DNA of 29,038 nucleotides from Colivivens sp964537205 (GCA_964537205.1 CAZHZH010000030.1:1-29038), one strand, 5' to 3'. Numbered from the stretch's first letter, positions 1 to 8,060 are shown. A program made the numbers and translations. Notes: generated by a model not told the origin, from the letters alone.

Positions 1-1296
1 TGCCTGGTTTGTACCTGTAGCAGTAATCACAATTGAATCAATTGCATAACCTATTTCAGGAGAGAAAGTCAATACCTGGCTCTTGTAGAAACGAGTCTGA
101 GTATTAGTTCCACCAAGATAATTATTAGCAGGAGTAGTACTTGTGCCCTTTGTAAGAGTCATAGTAGCATAACCACTATTCCAAACAACAGCACTTTCGT
201 CTGCTGAAGAGTAAGACTCAGCTGCCAAATCCCAAGTAGAAGTTCCACTGAGTGTTCCAAGATAATAAAGTTGGAAATTGTCGAATGCAATAGTAGATCC
301 TGTAATACCTTCATACTTGATACCAATGGTGAGTGCGCTATCACTGCCAACAGTTGCACTGACTGCATTGTTGCTGTACATTCCATTATCGAATGCCTTT
401 ACAGCATCATTATTAACACTTGAAGACAAAACAGGAATATATCCTCCGTCCACAGCCTGACCATTGATGTAGAAACCTGAGTCTGCAAGTTCTTCAAGCA
501 CTCCTTCAAGAGGACTCTCCGAGTCACCTGCATACAACACTGCCACCTTAGGCATTGTTTCTGCCGTATAGTCTGTTCCAACAGTTGTGTAAGAACCATG
601 ACAATAGTAAGCCTGTGCAGTCAGCTTATATACACCCGGCTTCAGTCCTGTCAGAGCCTGGTATACATCACGTGATGTTGTCGATGAACTAGCGTAATAT
701 CCGTTGTTGTTGCAAAGATAACTATTACTATAACCAGTCTTATAGTTTTTCCAATTGGTGATGTACTTGTCATGTCTGTTAAAGTTAGCACTTGGAATGT
801 AGAAAGTTGCGTCAACAGGATTAGATAGAGAAGCTTTATCAAGTTCCTTCTCCAATTCCTCTTTGCTCAAAAACTTCCACAAAGCATTGTCGTTGACCTC
901 TGTAAGATCAAAACTAACCAGTGTCTGACTATATACCGCAGATGTAGTACCTCCATAGCCGAGATATTTGCCATCTACAGAAATTGTGTATGTGTCATCA
1001 CCAACTGCAGCGATAGTGAAATTAGTTGCAGATGATACGACACTTCCACTTGCACCAAGATAACTTGGGTCATCGTAAGTGCAAGTCTGAATGGTGTACG
1101 TGTCGGTTCCGGTATTTGCCAGAATGACAGGCGCACCATAGTGTGGCTTGAGACAAGCTGTACGGTTGTCCGAGCCGCCATGATCAAAGTACAAACCTGC
1201 ACCAACGTTGTACAGGTAGTACGTTCCGTCGTCAATTGCCATCGCTGCAATAGGCAGCATCAGGCAACATAGACATGCTAATAGAAATTTCTTCAT
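1..1296 (-). CDS. Large secreted protein, N-terminal part only (runs off the left edge)
   Basis: An uninterrupted frame begins with ATG at 1296 and stays open for 432 codons to the window edge, so the C-terminus is missing. The first ~20 residues (MKKFLLACLCCLMLPIAAMA) form a signal peptide. Residues ~20-125 repeat short beta-type segments such as GTYYLYNVGAGLYF and GKYLGYGG, resembling a beta-trefoil (ricin-like) fold. A following segment (FYIPSANFNRHDKYITNW, then GLKPGVYKLTAQAYY and VAVLYAGDSESPLEGV) looks like a carbohydrate-binding beta-sandwich. No catalytic domain is visible in the part present. This modular plan is common among exported Bacteroidales proteins, but I cannot name the family. 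Third codon positions are richer in T and A (GGT, ACT, TCT, CTT) than in the neighbouring genes, which may reflect strong expression or a different history. It appears to be monocistronic at its 5' end, with a promoter near 1420. Confidence 0.85.
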   Translation of the reverse strand, partial: MKKFLLACLCCLMLPIAAMAIDDGTYYLYNVGAGLYFDHGGSDNRTACLKPHYGAPVILANTGTDTYTIQTCTYDDPSYLGASGSVVSSATNFTIAAVGDDTYTISVDGKYLGYGGTTSAVYSQTLVSFDLTEVNDNALWKFLSKEELEKELDKASLSNPVDATFYIPSANFNRHDKYITNWKNYKTGYSNSYLCNNNGYYASSSTTSRDVYQALTGLKPGVYKLTAQAYYCHGSYTTVGTDYTAETMPKVAVLYAGDSESPLEGVLEELADSGFYINGQAVDGGYIPVLSSSVNNDAVKAFDNGMYSNNAVSATVGSDSALTIGIKYEGITGSTIAFDNFQLYYLGTLSGTSTWDLAAESYSSADESAVVWNSGYATMTLTKGTSTTPANNYLGGTNTQTRFYKSQVLTFSPEIGYAIDSIVITATGTNQA

Positions 1297-1713
1297 AAGC
1301 ATTTGTTTTTAGTTAATAAAAATATTTTTAATTATAAAAATTTTTTTTGTTACGTCTGCTTATTTCCTTTCTGTCAAAGATGTTTAGTCGTCGCATCAGG
1401 GGTTTTACATTTATCGGGGCAAATATACACATTATTTATTAATAGGAAAAACATTTTGCAAGATTTTTTTGCATCAAGGCATTTTTATTAGTATTCCGTC
1501 GTTATATTACAGTTGGCACACCAACTTTTGTAAAGCTGCTGATGAAATTATTGTATTCGCCTAACGAGGCATTGGCCATAACTTAATGGGCTTATGCCGC
1601 AAATTCAGTCTTTTTCGGGCAGAAGTTACATAAGTTGCAGGCACATGAGAAGCTGGTTGCAAGGTTACGTCATCACAGCGCATGATCGTAACCGTCCCAA
1701 CAAGACTGACGAA
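1297..1713. other. Intergenic region, 417 bp
   Basis: This AT-rich gap lies downstream of the TPR protein and upstream of the secreted protein, both on the minus strand. Besides the candidate promoter it holds two modest inverted repeats. One is at 1511-1526 (AGTTGG, loop CACA, CCAACT). The other is at 1568-1598 (GGCAT...ATGCC, with GCC/GGC nested inside it on the minus strand). Neither is followed by a T-run in the minus direction, so neither is a clear intrinsic terminator for the TPR gene. I see no RNA gene and no convincing short coding sequence. Confidence 0.5.
1420..1450 (-). promoter_or_regulatory. Candidate Bacteroidota-type promoter for the secreted protein at 1-1296
   Basis: Read on the minus strand, 1427-1420 is TATATTTG, an exact match to the -7 consensus TAnnTTTG. 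A TTTC (one mismatch to TTTG) lies about 18 bp upstream. This would give a 5' leader of roughly 115 nt. The -33 element is weak, so the call rests mainly on the -7 box. Confidence 0.5.
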
Positions 1714-3879
1714 TCAAATTATCTCCACCTTCTTTATCTCCGACTTGCCGTTGCGGAACTGTATGGTCACCTTCAGGCTGATGTAGTCGGAATAGATGTA
1801 GAGCGGCACGGAAGTACCGTTCTTCGGCTCATAGTCGAACTTAAGTTGAATGCTGCTGCCCGTAAGATAGTTTTCTTCCGGCAATATCGCATTATCCTTA
1901 TCCTTCAATTGTCCCAAAGAGAATACAGGGTCGATCAAAGTCAATATGCGTGGCAGTTCGATTCTCAACTTCCGGTCGTCGCTGCTCCATATACCGGTCA
2001 CACTATCCCAAAAGCCCTTGTCGCTCTTGATGTCGCTATAGACCTTGACACCTGACTTGACAGCCGACAGGATCGCGTCGCTCGTGATGTTGAAGTCTCT
2101 GAGGAACTGCTCGCGGCGGCTCTTGTTCTTAGCACCCGTGTTCTTGCCCTGCTTCGACGCCTCATACGCATGAATGTACTTGTAGTCAACATCGTCAATC
2201 CAGCAAATCTTATCGTCGGTCATCGCTATGGCGCGTATACGCGTGATGTCATTGTATTTCTTGCCTTCATAATCGAGTTTGACCACACCGATTTCCGTCT
2301 TGTCGTGGTGCTTGATAATGTTGATGGACGGACACTTTACCACATCGTACTCGTCTTTATACATGTCGGTATAGTGGATGCAAAGGAATATACGGACGTT
2401 CTCAAGGTCGACATCGCTGCGGTTGTTGATTATCACCTTCACCTCATCGTCGCTTTTTGACACAAGCCAGTTGGTGGTAGGCTCTACGCTGACATCTATG
2501 AACGACTGTTCCATAAGCAGTTGCTTGAATATGCTGTACATGTGCTCCTCACAATACTGCATATCACTGAGCAGGCAGTCGTAAACACCTTGGTTGCCAC
2601 GGCGGTAAAAATGATTGAATATCTCCTCCTTGCTTTCATCGAGCATACCCTTGCGCGCATAGTACTGAGCCTTTATCAAGTTGGGGCTGAACATGCCATA
2701 CCCCTCCATCGTGCTGCGATACAGCCGCAACAAGTATTTGCCCTCACTGCTCTTGTTGAGGTACGAACGGTTCTTATACGAGTCGAGCAGGTCGGTCAAA
2801 GCCTCCGCCTGCCGCGGGTACTCCACGCTTGCCTGGTCGAGGTATGACATCGCTTTCGACTCATTTCCCTCCTTCATGCTGATCATGCCCTTCAGCACAA
2901 GCGCCGGAGCGCTGCGGTTAGGGTAGAGTTGCATGTAATTGTCGAGAATGACATCAGCCTGGACAAGACTCTCCTCATCAGCGGTGTCCGGAGGGAGCGA
3001 GTCCTTTTCTATATCGCCTGAACGTACTCCGCCCAAGTTTTGCGCTGCTTTGGACTGGCTCATTTGTACTAAAGCGAGAGCCTTCAAAAGCATTGCCTCA
3101 CGGTTGGTGGGATATTTCTCCAACACTTTGTCGACAGCGTTGTAAGCTTCGACAGTGCGTCCGGCGTAAATATCAAGGTAAGCCTTGTCACGATCGAGGC
3201 AGAGTTTGTCCCACTCGTTCATGTACTTGAAATATACAGGAGCATAGTCGGCCAAATAATCAATATACGACATGCGGACCTTGTCGATTTCCTTTTTAAG
3301 CGACTCCTTCAGTTTCTTGTCCTTCTCATATTGCTCGAACGCGGCAGTCTTGGCCTTCGCGAGATTCTTGTTTATATTGAGTCCGTCGAACGGGTTTCCC
3401 GTGAATATAGACGAAAGCACACCGATGGGGCTGGTATTCTCCGCGAAGTTCGACGCGCCACTTGTAGCACTGCGCGCAAGCATCCACACATTGTCAAGCT
3501 CATCATACTGTTGCTGCAAGTCGTACAGCTTCTGAAGGATGGGCAACAATTCTTTCTTGGCATCCAGCACATCTTGCGGCACCTTGCTGTAGTCTTGCTT
3601 TGCCATGTATTCAAGAAACGACATGAAATCCTCGGACTGGTTTTGCGCCGCTTCAAGTCCGTTGAGTATACGCACAGTCTCCTCTATGTCATAAGCCGGT
3701 TCGGGCGTCTTGTTCAACGCATTGAAGGCAGGAGCGAACTCCTTGTTTGGCGTGTAGTTCTTCAAGTCGATGGAATCGTCCCTTCGCGAACTACTATGCC
3801 ATATCAATCCACCCGCCACGACAAGCAGAAGGATGACGATTACTGTTATTGCAATATTACGAGCCTTGTGTTTTTTCAT
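1714..3879 (-). CDS. Membrane-anchored TPR protein of unknown function
   Basis: 721 residues. Residues ~8-28 (NIAITVIVILLLVVAGGLIW) form one N-terminal transmembrane segment after a basic start, so the rest is probably periplasmic. The middle contains a helical, coiled-coil-prone stretch (residues ~85-215) followed by at least two TPR-like units (around AGRTVEAYNAVDKVLEKYPTN and EGNESKAMSYLDQASVEYP). The C-terminal ~200 residues are beta-rich (for example VKVIINNRSDVDLENVRIFL) and resemble an Ig-like domain. I do not recognise a named family and no catalytic motif is visible. It starts 35 bp after lgt and is the last gene of the ychF-lgt unit. An assembly or scaffolding role in the envelope would fit TPRs plus a membrane anchor, but that is inference only. 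Confidence 0.85.
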   Translation of the reverse strand: MKKHKARNIAITVIVILLLVVAGGLIWHSSSRRDDSIDLKNYTPNKEFAPAFNALNKTPEPAYDIEETVRILNGLEAAQNQSEDFMSFLEYMAKQDYSKVPQDVLDAKKELLPILQKLYDLQQQYDELDNVWMLARSATSGASNFAENTSPIGVLSSIFTGNPFDGLNINKNLAKAKTAAFEQYEKDKKLKESLKKEIDKVRMSYIDYLADYAPVYFKYMNEWDKLCLDRDKAYLDIYAGRTVEAYNAVDKVLEKYPTNREAMLLKALALVQMSQSKAAQNLGGVRSGDIEKDSLPPDTADEESLVQADVILDNYMQLYPNRSAPALVLKGMISMKEGNESKAMSYLDQASVEYPRQAEALTDLLDSYKNRSYLNKSSEGKYLLRLYRSTMEGYGMFSPNLIKAQYYARKGMLDESKEEIFNHFYRRGNQGVYDCLLSDMQYCEEHMYSIFKQLLMEQSFIDVSVEPTTNWLVSKSDDEVKVIINNRSDVDLENVRIFLCIHYTDMYKDEYDVVKCPSINIIKHHDKTEIGVVKLDYEGKKYNDITRIRAIAMTDDKICWIDDVDYKYIHAYEASKQGKNTGAKNKSRREQFLRDFNITSDAILSAVKSGVKVYSDIKSDKGFWDSVTGIWSSDDRKLRIELPRILTLIDPVFSLGQLKDKDNAILPEENYLTGSSIQLKFDYEPKNGTSVPLYIYSDYISLKVTIQFRNGKSEIKKVEII

Positions 3880-3914
3880 ACAATGAACTTTCGGATATGA
3901 TTAGACGGACTATC

Positions 3915-4643
3915 TTATGGCTTCTTCTTTACAATGAACGGACGTACCATCAGGAACACACCTGCCAATATGAATGGTATACTGAGCAACTGTCCCATAT
4001 CAAGAGCCATTCCTTTCTCAAAGTCCACCTGTTCCTTCTTGATGAACTCGATGAAGAAGCGGAACACGAATATCAAAGTGATGCAAAGTCCGAAATGGAA
4101 ACCAGTNNNNNNNNNNNNNNNNNNNNNNNNNNNNNNNNNNNNNNNNNNNNNNNNNNNNNNNNNNNNNNNNNNNNNNNNNNNNNNNNNNNNNNNNNNNNNN
4201 NNNNNNGCGATGCACACGTTGTCGACCACAGTGAGCAGTCCGACCTTGTTGCGCACTGAATAGATCCACATGGCAAGGAAGCAGCCTATGGCACCTCCAT
4301 GGCTCGCCAAGCCCGCATATCCGTGAAACTTCCATTCGCCATCAGGCAGTATCTTTATAGGCAGCAGCATCTCGATGAAGCCATTCTTGCTGCCAAGATA
4401 GTATTCAGGCTCATAGAACAGGCAGTGACCAAGCCGCGCCCCGATCAAGACTCCGAGAAAACAATAGATGAACAGGGGGTCGAACTTTTCCTGCGGTATG
4501 CCTTGATGTTGGTAGAGCCGCTTCACGATGAAGTAAGCGAGAATAAGTCCGACCGCCCACATCAGGGAATACCATTTGACTTCGACAGGTCCTATAGAGA
4601 ACGCGTTTATGTCGGGTTGCCAGTCAATGAATAGAGGTAGCAT
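3915..4643 (-). CDS. lgt: Prolipoprotein diacylglyceryl transferase, interrupted by an assembly gap
   Basis: Lgt is an inner-membrane enzyme that moves a diacylglyceryl group from phosphatidylglycerol to the lipobox cysteine of prolipoproteins. The visible N-terminal part (to ~residue 145) has hydrophobic segments, the family's N-terminal tyrosine (KWYSLMW, Y25) and the conserved histidine in GLASHGGAIG (H115). After the gap, FRFFIEFIK carries the Arg-x3-Glu pair matching E. coli R239/E243, followed by the typical end MGQLLSIPFILAGVFL. The 100-N run removes the family signature (the GRxxN...E region), so those catalytic residues cannot be checked. Counting N as real gives 242 residues, below the usual 260-290, so the gap is probably longer than drawn. 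The gene starts 12 bp after ychF. The reading frame across the gap is nominal. Confidence 0.9.
   Translation of the reverse strand: MLPLFIDWQPDINAFSIGPVEVKWYSLMWAVGLILAYFIVKRLYQHQGIPQEKFDPLFIYCFLGVLIGARLGHCLFYEPEYYLGSKNGFIEMLLPIKILPDGEWKFHGYAGLASHGGAIGCFLAMWIYSVRNKVGLLTVVDNVCIXXXXXXXXXXXXXXXXXXXXXXXXXXXXXXXXXXTGFHFGLCITLIFVFRFFIEFIKKEQVDFEKGMALDMGQLLSIPFILAGVFLMVRPFIVKKKP
4107..4206. other. Assembly gap (100 N) inside lgt
   Basis: Exactly 100 N, the usual placeholder for a scaffold gap of unknown length. From family length I expect about 70-75 residues to be missing between DNVCI and TGFHFG, that is about 220 bp rather than 100. Confidence 0.95.
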
Positions 4644-4655
4644 GGCGAGTCGATT

Positions 4656-5759
4656 TTATACGTTAAACCTAAAGTGCATTATATCCCCGTCTTGAACCAC
4701 GTAGTCCTTGCCCTCAATGCCCAACTTGCCGGCCTCGCGCACAGCCGCTTCCGAACCGTACTTGATATAATCATCGTACTTTATGACCTCGGCGCGTATG
4801 AAGCCTTTCTCAAAGTCGGTATGTATGACACCGGCGCACTGCGGCGCCTTCCAACCACGATGGTAAGTCCAAGCCTTCACTTCCATCGGGCCAGCGGTTA
4901 TGAATGTTTCCAAACTGAGTAATGAGTAAATCGACTTGATCAACCGGTTGCATCCGCTTTCCTCAAGTCCCAAGTCCTCAAGGAACATCTGCTTCTCCTC
5001 GTATGTCTCCAGTTCGGCTATATCAGCCTCGGTCTGCGCCGATATGACAAGCAGTTGCGCATCCTCATCCTTAATAGCCTCTTTGACGGCGGCAACATAC
5101 GCGTTGCCATCCTTCGCGCTTTTATCATCCACGTTGCAGACATACAGGACGGGCTTTGTGGTCAATAGGAACATTTGCTTTGAGGCCGCCTCCTCATCGG
5201 TGTTTTCAAGTTCTACGGTACGCGCGCTCCTGCCTTGTTCCAATGCCGCCTTATAACGCAGAAGAAGATTGTATTCAGTCTTAGCCGCCTTGTCGCCGCC
5301 TACCATGGCCTGTTTCTCCACGCGCTTAATGCGAGTCTCCACAGTCTCAAGGTCCTTCAACTGGAGTTCGGTGTCAATGACCTCTTTGTCGCGAACAGGA
5401 TTAACACTTCCATCCACGTGTGTAATGTTGCCGTCATCGAAACAGCGCAACACGTGTATGATGGCGTCACACTCACGAATGTTTCCGAGGAACTGGTTGC
5501 CCAAGCCTTCACCATGACTGGCCCCTTTGACAAGTCCCGCAATGTCAACAATGTCACACGTCGCAGGGACGATTCGTCCTGGATGGACAATCTCGGCGAG
5601 TTTCGTCAAGCGTTCGTCGGGAACAGATATCTGCCCCATCTGCGCGTCGATAGTACAGAAAGGATAATTGGCAGCCTGCGCCTTGGCGCTTGACAAACAA
5701 TTGAAAAGAGTTGATTTGCCCACATTAGGCAATCCCACTATACCTGCTTTTAATGCCAT
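4656..5759 (-). CDS. ychF: Ribosome-binding ATPase YchF (Obg/TRAFAC family)
   Basis: 367 residues against 363 for E. coli YchF. YchF is a cytoplasmic P-loop protein that prefers ATP over GTP, binds ribosomes and has been linked to translation and oxidative-stress responses. Visible motifs are the P-loop GLPNVGKS (residues 9-16), the switch II motif DIAGLVKGAS, the altered specificity motif NVDD (in place of NKxD) and the C-terminal TGS domain ending in GDIMHFRFNV. The start ATG at 5759 sits directly before the P-loop strand, as in orthologues. It is the first gene of the ychF-lgt-TPR unit, with its own promoter at 5779-5809, divergent from the DUF4835 gene. Confidence 0.97.
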   Translation of the reverse strand: MALKAGIVGLPNVGKSTLFNCLSSAKAQAANYPFCTIDAQMGQISVPDERLTKLAEIVHPGRIVPATCDIVDIAGLVKGASHGEGLGNQFLGNIRECDAIIHVLRCFDDGNITHVDGSVNPVRDKEVIDTELQLKDLETVETRIKRVEKQAMVGGDKAAKTEYNLLLRYKAALEQGRSARTVELENTDEEAASKQMFLLTTKPVLYVCNVDDKSAKDGNAYVAAVKEAIKDEDAQLLVISAQTEADIAELETYEEKQMFLEDLGLEESGCNRLIKSIYSLLSLETFITAGPMEVKAWTYHRGWKAPQCAGVIHTDFEKGFIRAEVIKYDDYIKYGSEAAVREAGKLGIEGKDYVVQDGDIMHFRFNV

Positions 5760-5778
5760 AATCTAATTTATTTGTCTG

Positions 5779-5809
5779 CAAAGATACGAATTAATTGAGA
5801 AATCCTAAA
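5779..5809 (-). promoter_or_regulatory. Promoter for ychF-lgt-TPR unit
   Basis: On the minus strand, 5786-5779 reads TATCTTTG, an exact TAnnTTTG -7 element. The tetramer 19 bp upstream (5809-5806) is TTTA, one mismatch from the TTTG -33 consensus. The predicted leader is about 12 nt before the ATG at 5759. Confidence 0.7.
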
Positions 5810-5824
5810 TAAAAGTGAACATAT

Positions 5825-5855
5825 TTTGTATTGTGTCGGGTTTGCGTTATCTTTG
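5825..5855 (+). promoter_or_regulatory. Promoter for the DUF4835 gene
   Basis: TTTG at 5825-5828 and TATCTTTG at 5848-5855, separated by exactly 19 bp, match the Bacteroidota consensus in full. Transcription would start near 5860, about 20 nt before the ATG at 5881. This also rules out an upstream in-frame start at 5815, which would precede the promoter. Confidence 0.8.
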
Positions 5856-5880
5856 CAACACAAATATACGGGACCGTATT

Positions 5881-6780
5881 ATGAAACGATTAGGTATGAC
5901 ATTTATTATCCTGCTGCATTTAGCCATGCTCAACGCACAGGAACTGAACTGCAATGTGAAGGTGACACACACCCAGGTACAAGGCACTAATACAAGCGTA
6001 TTTGAAACATTACAAACCGTGATATCCGACTTCATGAACAACAGGGCGTGGACCGACCTGCAATACAAGCGGGAGGAACGCATCGACTGCTCCATGACTA
6101 TTACCGTGAAGCAATATAATCCCGCTACCAACGAATTTATTTGCGAAATGCTGTTCCAAGTCAGCCGTCCCGTGTATAACTCGACATACAACACCACCAT
6201 CTTTTCGAAACGTGACAAGAACTTCAACTTCTTATATACAGAGAACGAGCCTATTGACTATGTCGAGAACAATATAGACAACAACTTGACGGCAATGCTG
6301 GCGTACTACGCCTACCTGTTTATCGGATTCGACCTCGACACGTTCTCTCCTATGGGCGGCACAGAGATACTCAACAAGGCACTTACTGTGGCAAACAACG
6401 CACAAAACCTGGGTGACGGAGGTTGGAAGGCATTCAGCGAGAGCGACAACCGCCACGCAGTCATCAATGACTACATGGAAAGTTCCATGGAACCTTTACG
6501 CCAATTGATGTACAAGTACCACAGGGAGGGACTCGACGAAATGGCAAACAATGTCGACAGAGGCAGGGCGGCAATCACTGAGTCAATAGAGCTATTGAAA
6601 GAAGCCCACTCCAACAAGCCGCTTAGCCAGCTTCCACAAATATTCACAGAGTATAAGCGTGATGAAATCGTGAACATCTACAAAGGTCACGGAACCGAGA
6701 AAGAGAAAAATACAACATTCGAGATCCTGTCGGACATAAACGCCTCACAGAACCTCGAATGGAAGAAAATACAGAAATAG
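5881..6780 (+). CDS. DUF4835 family exported protein
   Basis: 299 residues. I chose the ATG at 5881 because it opens a clear signal peptide (MKRLGMTFIILLHLAMLNAQ) and lies just downstream of a consensus promoter. The mature protein begins with ELNCNVKV, then VQGTNTSVFETLQTVI and RPVYNSTYNTT, and later FDLDTFSPMGG, LRQLMYKYHREGLD and RAAITESIELL. All of these are hallmarks of DUF4835, a widespread Bacteroidota periplasmic family of unknown function. In many relatives this gene sits between coaBC and recN. Here it stands alone between ychF and an esterase, which differs from that arrangement. Its stop codon is only 7 bp from the stop of the convergent esterase gene. Confidence 0.92.
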   Translation: MKRLGMTFIILLHLAMLNAQELNCNVKVTHTQVQGTNTSVFETLQTVISDFMNNRAWTDLQYKREERIDCSMTITVKQYNPATNEFICEMLFQVSRPVYNSTYNTTIFSKRDKNFNFLYTENEPIDYVENNIDNNLTAMLAYYAYLFIGFDLDTFSPMGGTEILNKALTVANNAQNLGDGGWKAFSESDNRHAVINDYMESSMEPLRQLMYKYHREGLDEMANNVDRGRAAITESIELLKEAHSNKPLSQLPQIFTEYKRDEIVNIYKGHGTEKEKNTTFEILSDINASQNLEWKKIQK

Positions 6781-6793
6781 CCCTCTGCTATTT
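6775..6793. terminator. Possible shared hairpin at a convergent gene junction
   Basis: AAATAGC, loop CCTCT, then GCTATTT forms a perfect 7-bp stem that contains the stop codons of both converging genes (DUF4835 and the esterase). It is AT-rich and lacks a T-run on either side, so termination activity is uncertain. Confidence 0.35.
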
Positions 6794-7879
6794 GAATATA
6801 AGTTGAACAAATTCACGAAGACAACGCCTCCAGGTCAGCCACTCGTGGGCCGTTCCCTGTGACAGGTAGTATGTGTGCTTGATGCCTGCCTCGTCAAACT
6901 GAGAGTGCAACTGCTTTGCCCCCATACCCTCTTCTGTACCTTCACCAATAAACAAGACCTTCACCTGCTTGTTGAAATCCTTGTTGTCAAAGATGAGTTT
7001 TGAATCCATAAGCGCACCACTGAACGTGCCGATATAAGCGAACTTATCCAAATTGTGAAGAGTGATGTCCATTGTCTCATGACCTCCCCATGAAAGTCCA
7101 GCCATAGCACGGTTTTCCCTGTCAGTCTTGACTCTGAAGTTCTTCTCTATATAAGGTATGATTTCAGTGAGAAGGATTGGCTTGAAAGTCGCTCCGAATT
7201 CCCCTATGTTGGCACTTCTGTCGAAGTGGTCGCAGTTTCCGTTATCCATAACGACTATCATCTCTTGAGCTTTGCCTTGAGCAATGAGATTGTCCAATAT
7301 ATTGGCCATCTTTCCCTGGGTGTGCCAGCCGGTTTCATCCTCGCCCATGCCATGTTGCAAATAAAGTACAGGATACTTCTTGCTTCCACCGTCGTAGCCG
7401 GCAGGAGTGTAAACGAAACAACGGCGCGCGCGCTTCTCTATATTCGAATAGTACTGACATTCACTTACTCTGCCATGATTGACAATCGGATTGAAAGTAT
7501 AATATGCAGATTCTTCGGTGGATTCAGGTATTTCTATACCACTTGCCACTCTTGAGCATCCATAGAAAGTGTACATGGCAGGATCACATACTGATACGCC
7601 GTCAATCAGCAGGAAATAGTAGTGAAAGCCTACGACCAACGGGTCGGTAGTTACAGTCCACACGCCTTCCGCATCCTTTTGCATCGGATATTTCTTTCCG
7701 CAAATATCCACCTGCACGTCATTAGCCTGTGGAGCCTTGATTCTGAATTCAGCACGGTTGTCAGCACTTACCTTAGGGTAATCTGCAGAAGGGATGTTGT
7801 AGTTTTGCGCTACTGAAAGCATTGGAGCGATTGCCATTGCAATGACAAACGTCGCAGTGTAATTAATGAATCTTCTCAT
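6788..7879 (-). CDS. Secreted CE1-type carbohydrate esterase (feruloyl/acetyl esterase-like)
   Basis: 363 residues from the ATG at 7879, chosen because it opens a signal peptide (MRRFINYTATFVIAMAIAPMLSVAQ). The frame extends 27 codons upstream but that part overlaps the promoter. Residues ~45-130 form an N-terminal beta-sandwich (E-set/CBM48-like, with FRIKAPQANDVQVDI and GVWTVTTDPLVVGFHYY). An alpha/beta hydrolase domain follows, with YPVLYLQHGMGEDETGW, the nucleophile elbow GLSWGG (Ser ~263) and a C-terminal GTAHEWLTWR (His ~345). The acid is not obvious: the usual site reads IGEGTEEG, so a Glu may stand in for Asp. CE1 members remove feruloyl or acetyl groups from xylan side chains. The divergent neighbour is a GH5-GH43 enzyme, which supports a joint role in hemicellulose breakdown. 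The exact ester substrate cannot be told. Confidence 0.9.
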   Translation of the reverse strand: MRRFINYTATFVIAMAIAPMLSVAQNYNIPSADYPKVSADNRAEFRIKAPQANDVQVDICGKKYPMQKDAEGVWTVTTDPLVVGFHYYFLLIDGVSVCDPAMYTFYGCSRVASGIEIPESTEESAYYTFNPIVNHGRVSECQYYSNIEKRARRCFVYTPAGYDGGSKKYPVLYLQHGMGEDETGWHTQGKMANILDNLIAQGKAQEMIVVMDNGNCDHFDRSANIGEFGATFKPILLTEIIPYIEKNFRVKTDRENRAMAGLSWGGHETMDITLHNLDKFAYIGTFSGALMDSKLIFDNKDFNKQVKVLFIGEGTEEGMGAKQLHSQFDEAGIKHTYYLSQGTAHEWLTWRRCLREFVQLIFK

Positions 7880-7914
7880 ACGTATAATTTTATGTGTTAC
7901 TAAAATTGATTTTG

Positions 7915-7943
7915 CAAATTTACTCTTTTCGTCCTGTTTGCAA
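7915..7943 (-). promoter_or_regulatory. Promoter for the CE1 esterase
   Basis: On the minus strand, 7922-7915 reads TAAATTTG, an exact -7 element. A TTGC-type sequence about 16-20 bp upstream (within 7938-7944) could serve as a degenerate -33 element. The predicted leader is about 30 nt. Confidence 0.55.
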
Positions 7944-7967
7944 TAGCACGGCCGTAACAAACAATGT

Positions 7968-7986
7968 CAGATTCGAAACAGATTCG
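7968..7986. repeat. Short tandem motif in a divergent promoter region
   Basis: CAGATTCG occurs at 7968-7975 and 7979-7986, so the starts are 11 bp apart, about one helical turn. A further ATTCG is at 7990-7994. It lies between the esterase and GH5-GH43 promoters and could be a regulator site. Nothing else supports that. Confidence 0.3.
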
Positions 7987-8060
7987 CTCATTCGATGGCG
8001 CATGTTTCATTTATTCAAGTATTCTGCACTTTCGTGATACTATTTACACATATTTATTTA

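Noticed and set aside
1303..1491. 62-codon open frame on the plus strand in the AT-rich intergenic region
   Set aside because: Low-complexity composition and no family resemblance; it overlaps the candidate minus-strand promoter.
1511..1526. AGTTGG-CACA-CCAACT stem followed by TTTTG as an intrinsic terminator
   Set aside because: The stem is only 6 bp with a short T-run, and no plus-strand gene precedes it; in the minus direction there is no T-run.
5815..5880. Upstream extension of the DUF4835 gene to an ATG at 5815
   Set aside because: The stretch contains a full consensus promoter (5825-5855), and the ATG at 5881 opens a clean signal peptide.
7880..7960. Upstream extension of the CE1 esterase to 7960
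   Set aside because: It covers the promoter at 7915-7943, and the signal peptide begins at 7879.
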